A stretch of 64,000 bases of DNA from Pelecanus crispus (taxonomy: Eukaryota; Chordata; Aves; Pelecaniformes; Pelecanidae): assembly GCF_030463565.1 (NCBI RefSeq), contig NC_134643.1, positions 7,300,657 through 7,364,656 on the forward strand, written 5' to 3'. Positions 48,157-60,800 of the stretch are shown in pieces. A program made the position numbers and the translations under genes. The notes under the pieces are model-generated. The model worked only from the letters and a program-made list of their open reading frames with translations. It had not been told where the DNA came from and made no database searches. Each line of letters opens with the position of its first letter. The first letter of the stretch is position 1.

Positions 48157-51100
48157 TGCCTTGCCCATCTAGTTCCTTTAAAACTTATGTACACAGGATT
48201 AATTATTTCACTGTTGGCAGCTCTTCCAAATTCTAGTGTGAGTTGTATGAATGACATTCAGTGTGTTTCTTGAGGCTCCAGCTTCCAGAGTTAGAGGACT
48301 GAGAGAATCTTTGTTTTTAGTTTTAAAACTAACGGATTTTGTAGCTCTCCTGTAGGGGAAAGTTTGAATTGTCATGAATGCACCACAGAAACCAGAAAGT
48401 TGTTTTTTTTTTTAAAAAAAAAGGGGGGGGGGTTACTTGCATTAAATTCCCTTGAATTCTGGGAGTCTTGCATGGTTGTTAGTGCTCTGATTACTTTGGT
48501 TGTAGCTGGATGTCTGTTCAGGGCTGCCATGCTACCATGAGTACCTCGAGTTCCCACTTTGCTAAATGTTGTTCAAACTTACTTGATGCCTGTTCTGAAA
48601 ATCTCAGTCAGAATTGATATCAAGGAAGCGTCTATAAAAATGCTTTTGGCCTGGTTCTTGTTTAGAGGACCATACTGTCACAGGCTGGGGGGGTGAGGGG
48701 TGGTGTTTTGGTGGGTTTTTATAATGGTCAGCATTTCTATTTGGCTGGCTGTACTATGGTGACAGTCCACCTCTAAACAAGGGCAGGAACATTTCCTGGT
48801 TACCAGATATTAAATAGCTGTGACTGTTTTGGACAGACAGGATTTTTCATGAGCAGATGAAAGTAAAATGCATTAGCACGTTATTGTAAGCATCTACACT
48901 TAATGATATGCAGAAATAAAGTCAGAATTTAACTGTGTTGGCCAGTTTTAGCTTACCTTGGTTCCTAAACATCTAGTGTTGTTGATTGTTACTTCAGTTT
49001 TGTTTTTACTCTTCCTGTAAGAACAGCTTACAAATTTACTTTCTGATTCTGGGGTTTTTATGTGCTCAGAGCAATACCTCTTCAGCCACCCCATGTGCTC
49101 CTAGAGTTAGTCAGCTTGCCTTTGAGGTTTGTCCTTTGTAGGCAGTGCTGTCACTCAGTCTGTTCTTCTGCCAGAAAGCTTAAATCTTACTGTGTATCAA
49201 AAGAGTAGGACATGGGTAAGGCTAAAGCTCAAGGATTTACTCTATATTTCATATATTGAAGGAGGTAAGAACAATTCAGTTGCCGATATCTCTGTTCATA
49301 AGGAGAAAATATGTCCCCCGTGCTGGATCAGTTAGTTTTGAGGAGTTTGTAACAGCAGTAGCTCAGTGAAGACATGTCATGGGCCAAGTTGGATTTGTTT
49401 AGCTGTGATCTTGTACAGCAGGTTCAAAGGTATGTTGCAGGAGCACTTAATACAAGGAAAAATTCATCAGGTTATTAGATGCGAATTCCTGGCCTGTTTT
49501 GGGAAGCCCTGTGGTCTCGTGACCACAACGCGCAGGAATCTGAATGAATTCCTACTCTCTGCTTGCCTTGGTTTACATGTTCTTCCCTCAGCATCTGGTG
49601 CTGACTGTCAGAGGCTCATACAGATACAGGTCCCTAGTCTGCCCCTGTACCAGCATTTTTATAAAACCTATCCCACACTAACACTTCAAGTGACCTCAGA
49701 GTACTGTCAGATTTTTTTTCCAGATGCTTAACTCTCCAAACTCAGGCACCACCATGGAGTGCAAGACCACGCAGAGCTGAGCGTGTGCATTGGTGTGTCT
49801 GTATACAGCTGACGGATTAAACAAACCTTGAAGTTCACTGGCCAGTGAGTAATTCTGTAATAGCTGTTACAAAACAGGCAAAGTGTGTGTGATGCTCAGA
49901 GCACAGTCTAGGCTTACAAATCTAGCTTAAGAAACGGTTCATGCAAAGAGTGTTCTAGAAATTTTATGTATAGTGAAGGGAGGGAGCGACTGATATTGTG
50001 CCCTTTTAAAAATGTATGATAACTTTCTAAAAATTGTCAAGTCTACTTACCTGAAATATATCGTGCAGTAAATGGGATGATGCTGTCTGTTTGCTGACTT
50101 TCAGCTTCTTCTTTATGTAGCGGTTGACTTTTAGCCTCTAAATGTCTTTCATTTTTGTGGGATTGATCTTTTGCCTATTAAGCCAGTCTTCAAACAGAAT
50201 TATTAATAAAAATTTTTTTCAATCTCCTGCTACTACAGAAATGGTCCCTTGTAAATGTTAACATTGAACTTTAGTGGAGAAGTAATCTTAGTCAGCAAAA
50301 CTATAAAAATATCCTTTTTAAAAAAGACAGACTGCACCTTATCTTTGATGGCAACTTAATACAGTCCCTCTGAATTATGTGCCTCTTTCAAAGCAAAATT
50401 AAATCTTTGGAGGTAAAATTCAATGTTAACTTCAGAATATTTCAATTCCTTCCTACTGCCCTCTGACAAACATGCATGATATGTGAATTGTGTTGTTTTG
50501 AATGTCTCATGAAGGCTAGCTCTAGTGTAGCCAAGAAGTGATCATTTCAGCTGATAGAATCACAGCTGCCCTAAAGTGCCATTTTGGTTTAATATTTGGG
50601 ATCTTGTCTCCAAATAGTACTGCTCCTGTCACACTTCTGCACTCTTGTATGATGGTCTGATTTTTTTTTTTTTTTATTAATCCCTAATGGTACAGGCACA
50701 CATCTCTGAAACCAAGCAAAGAAAAAAAAAAAAACCCCACAACACTACAATGCATTGAATAGACCAAGCAACAAATCCTGTTGTGAGCAACTTTCATATT
50801 TAATGCATCTCTGAAGGTCAGGAGGAACAGCCGCCTGTCGTCCTGCTGTTCTTGCTCTCTCTGCGGATGGTTACCTAGTTTTGAACCCTTGCTTGTTACC
50901 TAGGCAATCCTACTGAAACAGGCAGTGGGGTCTTCCTGAAATTCGTTAGATTCTTGGCTATTTCTATATTAAATCCACAAAGTCTTTCACTTAATAGAGG
51001 GGACACAAAAAGAGTGAAGGGACTTCTGTGTTAGCCATGGCTAGGAGGGGAATTTGTCCGTAAAGCGTGCTGTATGTATTGCAGCAGTGCCAGGCAACCT

Positions 51101-53224
51101 CACATCACCTGTAACTGCACTAGGCACTGTGCAAATATGTAGGAATTTTTCCCTTAAAGTATAAAAAACACAGCAAAGGGGAGGAGAAATAATGTATATG
51201 AAAAGGGTACACATTAGTAAGATCATAACCCAGAAGTGTTAAAGATCATGTGAAAGATAGAAGGGAAAAAGATCTTCACCCACTCCCTTTTCTGCAGGCT
51301 ATTGCACAGCTCCTGAGCTTTTCTGAAATGAGTAAAACTTCCAAAGAAGCCATGGCTTACAACAGAAAGGGAGAACCAGTGCCGTGATGCTTGCTGCTTG
51401 ATCTTGTGTGGGTGGCTCTCTTAACCAGTTGCAGTCATTGCCTTTCTTCATTGTTCAGGAGCTTTGTGAAACATCTGAGCTTGAGCTCCAAAATGAGTAA
51501 TAGGAGCTTACTGGAAGCAGAGTTATTTGTTGTTGTTTAGAACTTGTGGCTTTAATATTTATTACTACTGAATTTGGGTGTTCCTGCTGTTCTGGATGCA
51601 GGTAGCCCACTATGAAGCTTAGACCTGGTTATGCTAAGGTTTTGCTGCTGGAGAAAGCAGAACAGTACTCTTAAATATTTTCTTCTCCCTCAAAGTTTTG
51701 GCCCTTTAATTGGTTTCTTGGTAACTTGGATTAATACCTTCATTTGATTAGTCTTTAAATGTGGGTCTTGTCTATGATATCTATGGTAGTCTGGAGCTAT
51801 GACCTCTCATAATGTAGTCTATAAAATGTTTACAAACAGTTTTGGGAATAATTCTAGAAATCTAGTAGTTGTCTATAATACATCATGAGCATGTCCAGCT
51901 TATACTGAAGAGACTTGGATAAAAATGGATGCTGCAGCTTAAAAGTGGTGATAAGAAATAATACCTTATGTTGGATGTCAGTAGCAGTACTCACCTCTTG
52001 CTGGTCGCTCCTTAGAAAAACACTCTTCCATCTGAACATCACCTTGAAAGTCATGTGAAGAAATCAGAAGTCAGTGGGAGGTTTCTGTGAATTTCAGAGT
52101 GGTCAGGAATTTCTCTGACAGTCTTGCCTTCTAAAAATGATAGATACTTTTGTGTGTGTGTTTGCTTGTGTGTAGCACTTCACAGAGAAGCCAAGATTTT
52201 CACTGATAATGTTGCCTTCTAAAAATTATATATATTTTCGTTTGTGTGTGGCTGTTCAGTGCTGCAGGGTTTGTTGTAGATGGAGCTGCTGTTGCAGGAT
52301 ATGTTCTAGACTCAGGCAGCTCTTTACCAGTTTAGCTTTCTGCAGCGTAGCTTTTTGGTTAGAGCCTGGGTATGTGGCAGTCAGAGGTACAGCAGCTGCT
52401 GCAGTGCTCCCATGTCTGCCTGTCTTGTGATTCTGAAAACCAGGACCAAGAGCATGTTTCTACCTCTGTGGCATCACTTAAAGACCATTATCCTGAGGAT
52501 GCATCTTTATAGCTAATGTTATAAATAGAAGAAAGGAAGAATGCTCTTTTCATGTAAAAAGCAAGGGTAAATCTTAATCGTTAGACGTAATGTTCTTAAG
52601 AAAGGCTATCGGATGCTTTTATTGTGGCAATCCAGTACTCTGTTTATGTGGGTTGTGCTTCCAAGACTTGCTGGACGGCAGCCTAGCGACATTGTGTGGG
52701 AGCCTTCCCACAGGACGCATGTTGGGGCTACAGCATAGACAGGGAGCGTTCGTAGGTACCTCTGGTAATGTCATAGCCCTCTCCTGGGAGGAAGCGATCA
52801 GCAGGATGGAATTGTTGCTCAGTATTGGCAGATATTATCTCACTGCTATGAAACGCTAATCACCTTACCAGGAGGCTCTGGTTTCTCAGCCCTCAGCTGA
52901 CAGGGGTAGGGAGGAAGGAGACGTAATCCAATTGAATTGGAAATGCAGACCTGACTTTGCTTCTCATGTCGCCTCTCGAACCTTAATAAAGGGAGAAGCA
53001 CTTGGGAAGCAGGACCATCTCATTTCATTTGTACAGTGTCAGGGTAATGGTGTCCAGTTCCCAGCTGGTTGCATATAACGTGGTACCTCAGAACCAACTG
53101 TTTTGAGGAATGCGTCGCTGCTGTTTCCTGGTCACAGGCAGGGTGGGTGAAAGGATGGGCTGTTAAAGAAGGTGGCAATTTCTTGTTGTGAAGGATGTTT
53201 TAATGCATTGGAGGGAGAGATGAG

Positions 53225-53786
53225 TGTCGTGGTTTAGCCCCAGCCAGCAACTAAGCACCACACAGCTGCTCGCTCACTCCCCCTGCCTGGATGGGATGGG
53301 GGAGAGAATCGGAGGAGTAAGAGTGAGAAACACTCCTGGGTTGAGGTAAGAACAGTTTAATAATTGAAATAAAGTAAAATAGTAATGATAATAGTAACAA
53401 TACAATAATGATAATAATAATACACAAAGCAAGTGATGCACAGTGCAATTGCTCACCACCCGCCGACCGATACCCAGACAGTTCCCGAGCAGCGATCGCT
53501 GCTCCCCGGCCAACCCCCCCAGTTTATATACTGAGCATGACGCCATATGGTATGGAATAGCCCTTTGGTCAGTTGGGATCAACTCTTCTGGCTGTGCCCC
53601 CTCCCAGTTTCTTGTGCACCTGGCAGAGCATGGGAAGCTGAAAAGTCCTTGACTAGCATAAGAAGTACTCAGCAACAACTAAACCATCAGCGTGTTATCA
53701 ACATTCTTCTCCTACTAAATCCAAAACACAGCTCTATGCCAGCTACTAGAAAGAAAACTAACTCTATCCCAGCCAAAACCAGGACA
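53225..53786 (-). mobile_element. Solo LTR of an avian ERVL-type endogenous retrovirus
   Basis: 562 bp bounded by TG and CA with inverted ends TGTCGTGGTTT and AAACCAGGACA, flanked by the 5 bp target duplication ATGAG (53220-53224 and 53787-53791). No internal retroviral sequence flanks it, so it is a solo LTR left by recombination. Orientation is - strand: there a TATATAA box (complement of 53524-53530) precedes a GC-rich stretch and an ATTAAA signal (complement of 53356-53361). It sits antisense to PROSER2 in the inferred intron. I recognise the ends and the 'accatatgg' region from solo LTRs common in neoavian genomes; the exact family name needs a library search. Confidence 0.9.
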
Positions 53787-54623
53787 ATGAGCTAGGTTCT
53801 ACTTTTTTCTCGTCCCCCTGTTTGTGCTGTTAGTGCAAAAGGATGACTTTTGTCTTTGTGGTACTTTGAGAATGAAGGAAGAAATTCTGCTGGAGTGTTT
53901 TGGGAGATGATGACAATTCAGAGAGGTATTACAGAACTGAGCACTAGGATAGCTTAAAAAAATGGGGACTTTTGCTCTAGTAAGCATCTTCCAAATGTAC
54001 AAGCACTGTTTCTTCATGGCTGAGTGAAATAAAAGCTCTGTAAGCTTTAAAATGCAATTTTGCTATGTAACACAATGGTGCAAAAATGGCATTAAGTTTT
54101 GTTCATGGATCTTTCACCAGAAGTAGTTGGCATAAGAGCTGCTTCAGTAACACACGAGTTAACTGCAGCGGTGTTAGGAAACTAACTGGATTCTCTTTCC
54201 CTCATGTGATCTGACAAATAGAATTCTTGTCTAAAAGCTCCTAAAAGATGAAGATGTTTAAACTGGGTCAGTCGGTATCTCAGCTGATGGGATTTTATTA
54301 CTGTTAATGATGTGTCATAATGGAAAACACAAACAATCTGTAGGACAGGTATGTATGCAAGGTCCTTGCTTGTAAATGTAGACATCTGGTCTGGAAGCAC
54401 ACAAGATGGGATACAGAACCTTGCTATGTTGGATTTTTAAAGTCGCCTTTTAGAATATGACTAGCTTTTTTAAAAGGTGCCCATAGGTGGTAGATGTGTT
54501 CTAGAGCAAAAAGATATGCCTGTTATTAACTTGTGTGGGATCTTTTTTACTATTTATTTTCCACTCCTTTTGAAGTATTTTAAAAAACAGATTTAAATAT
54601 AACATGTTGTTCTCTGTTTTCAG

Positions 54624-54839
54624 AAATGAATAAAGCTAGCTGCCCTACGTAATACGCTGATGGCATTCTACGCTGCATCGGGATCGATAAGTCAAGAGGG
54701 TGTGATGCCTAGAAACCTCCTCTCGGATTCTCCTGAAATGGCATCCGAAATCTCTCCAAAGCACGCACTTGGGAGCATGGAAGGGGGTGGCAGTGTGGAA
54801 AGTTGTGGCAGCCAAGCTAGGTGCAGAAGTCTTGCCTTG
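54624..54839 (+). CDS. PROSER2: PROSER2, exon with the start codon (gene partial, runs off the window)
   Basis: The acceptor is GTTTTCAG at 54616-54623 and the donor GTAAGT at 54840. The coding frame opens at ATG 54660 (context GCTGATGG) or, more likely, at ATG 54705 (G at -3). The latter gives MPRNLLSDSPEMASEISPKH and then GSMEGGGSVESCGSQ: Ser/Gly-rich and acidic, as I remember the N-terminus of proline and serine-rich protein 2. The exon ends on a codon boundary. A nine-codon upstream ORF (54626-54652) precedes both starts. The protein's role is poorly known. Identity rests on this short N-terminus plus the ECHDC3-PROSER2 order and strand known from human, so the call is good but not certain. 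No later coding exon was found before 64 kb. Confidence 0.75.
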
Positions 54840-57800
54840 GTAAGTGTTTAATGAGTCTTATGCTTAGTGATACATGTTACATTAGTAGCTTTGTTCACAT
54901 CACAGGAATATTTTTTTTTTTTAAATTAAGTGTTGATTTTTGCCATTTCTAGTCCTAAATGGTTGCTTGTGGTCTTGGTTGTTAACAAACTGAAAGGCCA
55001 GAAATAACTGCTCTGATTTGGTACAACAGCTTGTTATTCTGATCTGATTGTCTCTGAGCTTGGGGAGTGCTTCTCTCTGGCCATTCCTCCAAAGAACAAG
55101 GAGCACACTTTACTGGGCAGCTTGGTGCAACCACCTGCATGTGATGCACAGTTTGGTGCACATCTCTGCCCTTGCTTTCTTAGGTAGCTCGTAAAGGAAC
55201 TTAAGGATACTGTTGGTTCTGTACGCTGTTTCTTGCGTGAGCTCCTTGTTGACACTATTGAATGAAGGTCTTGGCTTATTCCACCTTCATATAATTAGGT
55301 GAGTAACAAATAAGTCACCATAAACAAAGCTCTCTTCGCATTAGTGAATATGAGTGTGTGGCCATTTAAGTAGTATGTGAGTAATTGAAGGAGTAGGATG
55401 CGCTTCTGCATTTTTCCAATTAGCAGGATGATTCAGGCGATGAACTCAACAGTACTGTTTGTACTGTGACAGGCTAAGCCTAGAAAGCAGGTATGGTTCC
55501 TTGCACATTTTTTTATCATCACAACCATTTGAAAAGCATCCATTTTTAATTGAGGAAAGAGCACTCCAGTAAACATGTTTTCCCTAAATGGAAATCTAAA
55601 TCTGTCTTGCCTTAAACATGGAATTAGGCTTTCCATATCTTTCCCTCTGCCCTCCCTGCTAGCTTCCTTTTAGTGAAGTAGTTTGTTGCTGTGAAAGAAT
55701 AAGTGATGAAAAAGGCTGGCAAGTTGTTGATACCTGTATTTATCTGTATACTTCAGAAATGCTCAGTGTTTTGTGCTACTTCATGAGCTTTTTGGCAACT
55801 GAGGTAACTCTAAAGATGTTCCTTCTTGGTTGTTTCTAATGAAAATACAACTCAGTTAATATTCTGCTGTATCCTTAAGGCAGCTTGTGTTGCTAGTTAA
55901 AACACAAAACAAGTATTACTAAATTTAGTCCCTTAACTGTTTCTGATCTGCTCCAGAACAAAATTGGAAGGATCAGGGTGGGGGAGGTCAAGAGAGTAGC
56001 TAAGTACATCATTTGGACTTGGGTATTTAGAGTATATTGTTTATTATATGAAAACTGATTGGAACTTAGAGAATTACAGTGGGAGTTGCACTTTGTTAAA
56101 GTGCACTTTGTTAAAGTGCAGCTTAATTTTATGCAGAGTTACAAGTTAATTTTATGCATTACTCTGATTCCAGTTTTCCAGGTTATCAAACTAGTAGCCA
56201 GTCATGTTTCCATGGGTTTTATTTTTAGCTGCGGTAGCAGGCATGAGACTGGACACTTGAAAAAATCAGTATTGAATAACGAGGCTATGTATAAATCAGT
56301 ATGTTTGTACAGTCTCACCCTGAGTCTGCTGTGTCAGAAAATGGCATAGATTCCCTTAGTCTAAGTAGATCTTACCATGTGATAACCCATATGATGATGC
56401 ATCAGCTAGAATTGGAATCCCTTCCTACTCTGTAATGCAGTAATTTATAGATGGAGTAAAAGCTGGCTGCAGGTTTAGGCAATTCCCAGCAGACCTTTGC
56501 ATCAGCAAAAGAAGTTCCCAAAGCCTTGAGTTTGTCTTGTTTGAGCTTGTGCATGAAGAAAGTGAAGCATGTACCGACAAGTTTTAATTCTGGTGCCACA
56601 GATCCCCTTCCATGACTGTTCTTCCAGCAGTATAGTAGGTGGCATGTCCGATAAGGCTGACAACTAGTATGCGTGGAATAACAGCTTGGGGAATGGAAAC
56701 TCTTTTCAATAAAGGCATAATTTCAGTTTCTGAGTTTGAGAAGGGGTCTGTGGTGAACTGAATATGAAGGAAATTCTGCCAATTGTGATTGAGTAAATAG
56801 GACTCAAGTCTTCAGTGCTGCTCAGATCTTTCTTCTTTGTGATCTGATGTAAGAAAACAGTATTGTTCCACTGGCTGATACCTTTTGTCTGTCCAGCACT
56901 GAAACAGGCTTTAGAAATCCTCAGGATAAACAGCAGTATTCTTCAAATATTTCTTTTTCTATATCCTTGTGATTTTTTTTTTTACATGATTTTTTACAGT
57001 CCACTAAGCAGATCAGGGGATTTGTAAGAGGAAAAGCTAGTTGCTGGAACATGCTCATAGAGACCTTAACTTCTTGATTCAGTAGTTTTGTTATAAAAGT
57101 TCAGAAGATGCAGAAGCTTTGATGGCCTTATGAGAAGGAGGGGATAGATAACATTCTGTAGACAAATAATTTTTTATTAGACTGATCCTGAGAAAGGAAG
57201 GGGCAAATTTTCAGGCACACCAGACCTTCATAGCCCTGAAACAGAAGCAATTACAGACTTGCCTGCCTCTTCATTTATCACTTTTCTGGGTCTGTTCACC
57301 TGGAGAGACAACAAGGAAGCTCAGGGTTGACGTTGAATGTTTTTTTTTTAAATGGCCTTGTGAAGGAAAGGAGTGTAGCAGTAGTTTTTATGACAGGCCT
57401 GTACTGCTGCAGGTTTCTTCCTACTCAATTACAAAAAAAGAGGCTCTTAAGCTTCTCTGTGTCAAACTACATTAGTCACTAAATATAACCTTTGTATTGC
57501 ATCTGTGGAATTCAAACAAACCTAGGGATGTGATAATAGAGACAAACACTTGGACTGGCTTTAGCCTACGCTGACTGCTTAGAGCTGGTTTGGCTGACTG
57601 TTGGCTGTTCTTGCATAGTGTGTGTCTGCGCTGGCATTAGTGACTGTGGAACTGGTTGTTGGTTTAGAAATTATTAGGACATGGCCATGAATTGCCATGT
57701 GCCAAAAAGGTCTTAAAGTTCTGTGTTTGCGATTCTTACCAGTCGGCTGTTGTCAGTTCAGTTTAATTTTGCCAGATTTCTCGGCTTCTTACCTACACAA

Positions 57801-60800
57801 TGGTGCTTTTAGTTAATCTTTGACAATTGCAGTCCTTAAAGCCAATTTTTTTTTTAAATGGAAAGCAAGGTGCTGATGTCCTGTCTTGATTGCAATAGAA
57901 TTTTTCATATAAATGATAGATATTCAGGTGTGAATTTATGCTGCCAAATTTATCACAGCAGCTGAAGACAAGTACAAGAACCTACATTTAGATGGGAGGA
58001 ATGTTTGCCTTGATACTGTCATCTCACACCAACTTTTATAACCATAAAAGTTCTTATATATGAGGACATGAATTTGCACATGTATTCTGGTTTCTTTCTA
58101 ATGAAGGTGGTATCCATACATATGCTTGGCAAAAGGATGAGACAAGTGTACCTGCTCAAAACATGGAATCAGTTGCGCTATCCAAGGGGGAGAGTAAAGA
58201 AAAACGCTCTGTTCTGCTTGGCAATTCTGAATTCCAAAACCCATTCTTGAATGACACTCCCTGATATGTGGTGTAAGAATTAACTTGCAGTGAAATACAG
58301 TTGCAGCAATGTAAGGACTCTTAATTTGGAGATAAAACTAGGTCTTAGCTTCTTCTGAAGCAATTTGTCTTGTTCCATTGACTGAACAGGCACAGACTGA
58401 CTTCTTTTTCAGTGCTTCACTCTGGTAATTTTACTGTGTATCTATGCTCAGCCACGAGTAATTCTTTTAGTTTCTAGGTGTGAATAACATGCTAGGACAA
58501 TAGTATCACCTGTGAAAATCATACCCGAAGGTGCTGGTTGTGTCAAAGTGAGCTGTGCTACTTGGAACTGCACTAGTAATAAGCTGCGTCAGTGCCTTGG
58601 ATCTGTTGATGTGACTTCAGTACTGTACCTTCTGTATCTGAACATGTCTTACTGAGTGATAGGTTTGAGGGATAGTGAGTTCCTTGTTATTCTCAATGGA
58701 TCATGCTGTGGGTTTGGGGCGGGGGGGCGTTAATTTCATTTTTGCCTTTGGTTCAGACAGATCCTCAGTTAATGCCACAGTTCATCACCACTCTTCTTGG
58801 GGCAGTGGTGACCTCTAGAATCTGGTCAAGTGACTATTTCTTTTAATCTCTAAGTGGCTTAAATTGGCAGATGGCCATGATTCTGAAAAGGTATCTTGCT
58901 TATTCCGTTTGTTATTTCTTCAAACGAGCTTCCTCTATGGCTCTAACAAGACTTTATACCCAGCCACTGAAGATGGTTTGTCACTACCGGGCACCTTGTA
59001 TAGTACAGGTGACATTTTGAACATTGGTTACATAAACAATAAGAGCAAGTAGCTTGAGAAGTCTGAGCTTGCCATTTAACTCAGGGTTGATCTGGTTATT
59101 TTGTAGTTATAATGTCTCTTGGAGCCTAACCATTAGTTGCTATGACCTTTATCCTTTTTGGATCAGTACAAATAGTTCAAATGCAGACCTGGTGTTCTAA
59201 GTGCACTGCATTACCATCTCTTTGCCTCAGCCTCCCTGAAGACGTCCTGGGATTCCAGTGTGCTTTTAGGGGTTACTGGAAAAGGACAGATTGTGTGTCT
59301 GTTAGCCCACTGCCACCTTTTTTCTCACAATCTGAGTGTGCAGAGTCTTGTGATGCTGAGCTGTACTTCAGGTACCTTCAAGGGAAAGTCCTGAGAAGGC
59401 CTCCTTTCATAAAATTAATGTGGTTTCCCCTCCCCGCCCCCCCCCGATAATGATACTCTGCAGGCTTTACTGTACTATGAGGTCTTTCACCATGTCCAAG
59501 TATTTGCCAAATAACAATGCACAAAAAAATGAGAAGAATTTTTATGACTGTTTGATACTTTCTATGGATACAGCTGTCTTTGGGCAGGTGGAAGCCATTC
59601 CTTACAGGGTGTGGAGAGAACTATGCTATGCTTCATCCACTTTAAACTGATATTAACATGACTTGGAAGCAGCATGCCTTAGAAAAATAAGAGTCATTGT
59701 TCCTACCAGAAGGGCAAGAAGTAGAGAGGAAGAGGGGCTTGAAGACTGCTTGCTTTGGACCATGAGTGTAGAACTAAGGTGAAGTAAAGAGCCTGACTCC
59801 TAGGAAGGAATGACCTTGCTGTAAAATGTGCTAGTGAGAAAGTGCATAGTGTGCAAATTGCCCTCAGGATCTATAAACTGCATCATTCTGCTTCAAAATG
59901 GGATCTGGGAGATAAAGATTATTCCAGCAGGTGGGGAGCTCTGCTCTGTAACCCTCTCTGATAGGCATTCCTGAACTTCCAAAGAGGTTTCTTTGTACTC
60001 CACAACTTTCTTTTTCAAGGAATACTTGGATTAGAGTTTCTGTAATGTGAAAGCCAACTTTAACTTGTCTCGCCTTCAGTGCACATAGTGGTCAACATTT
60101 TATATATTAAAATACATACAAGGGCTGTGTCTGCCTACCGTTTAAAACATAACATGCTCCATTCTTCCAGCCTTCCTGTGCAGCTGAAGTCTCAGCACTC
60201 CTTGCTTTGTTCTGGACCCTGTCCAGTTTGGCTGCATCCCTTCCCAAGTTCAGCAACTGAATCTGAACCCGAATGAGGATGTGCTGTTATTTCATCACCC
60301 TAGTTAACATACCCCAGAATGACATCCACATACCTGAACAGCACTCTCTTTCCTCTTTACGGCACTTAAACTGACCTGAAGCTCCTTCTGTCTTGTATTG
60401 CCATATAGACAGCGTTCATCATTCTGTGCTCATGTGTTTTTCAACTAAATTTCATTTTATGGACTACCAGCACACTTATATGGCTTATGAAGGTCTCACT
60501 CTGTCCTACCTAGTTCTTGCAGCAACATCTTCCAGCATAAGGGGATTAACAAATACGAAGTTAATTGTCTGCTGTTGTTAGTATCAAAAGCTTGGAGGTG
60601 TAGGGATAAATCTGTTGAGGACTTGTCTTGTTTCATTATACAATTTACGATATATCATGCTACTTCGCAAAAATAACAATCTCTCCCCTGCTCCCCCAGT
60701 TACATAGGTACCTTGCAATAACTTCATCTAGGCATAGTTTCCTTATTCATCTATTTTTGGGGGGCTGTGTCATAAAGCCGTCAAATCAAGATATATGATA

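Larger units (their letters stand above)
44380..54623 (+). other. PROSER2: PROSER2 first intron (inferred)
   Basis: 10.2 kb between the candidate donor and the acceptor of the coding exon. Contents: a G-rich minisatellite, a palindromic mini-element at 48081-48156, a T-A-G homopolymer block at 48403-48432, an imperfect 88 bp duplication near 52.1-52.3 kb, and the solo LTR at 53225-53786. No other gene is supported. Confidence 0.5.
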
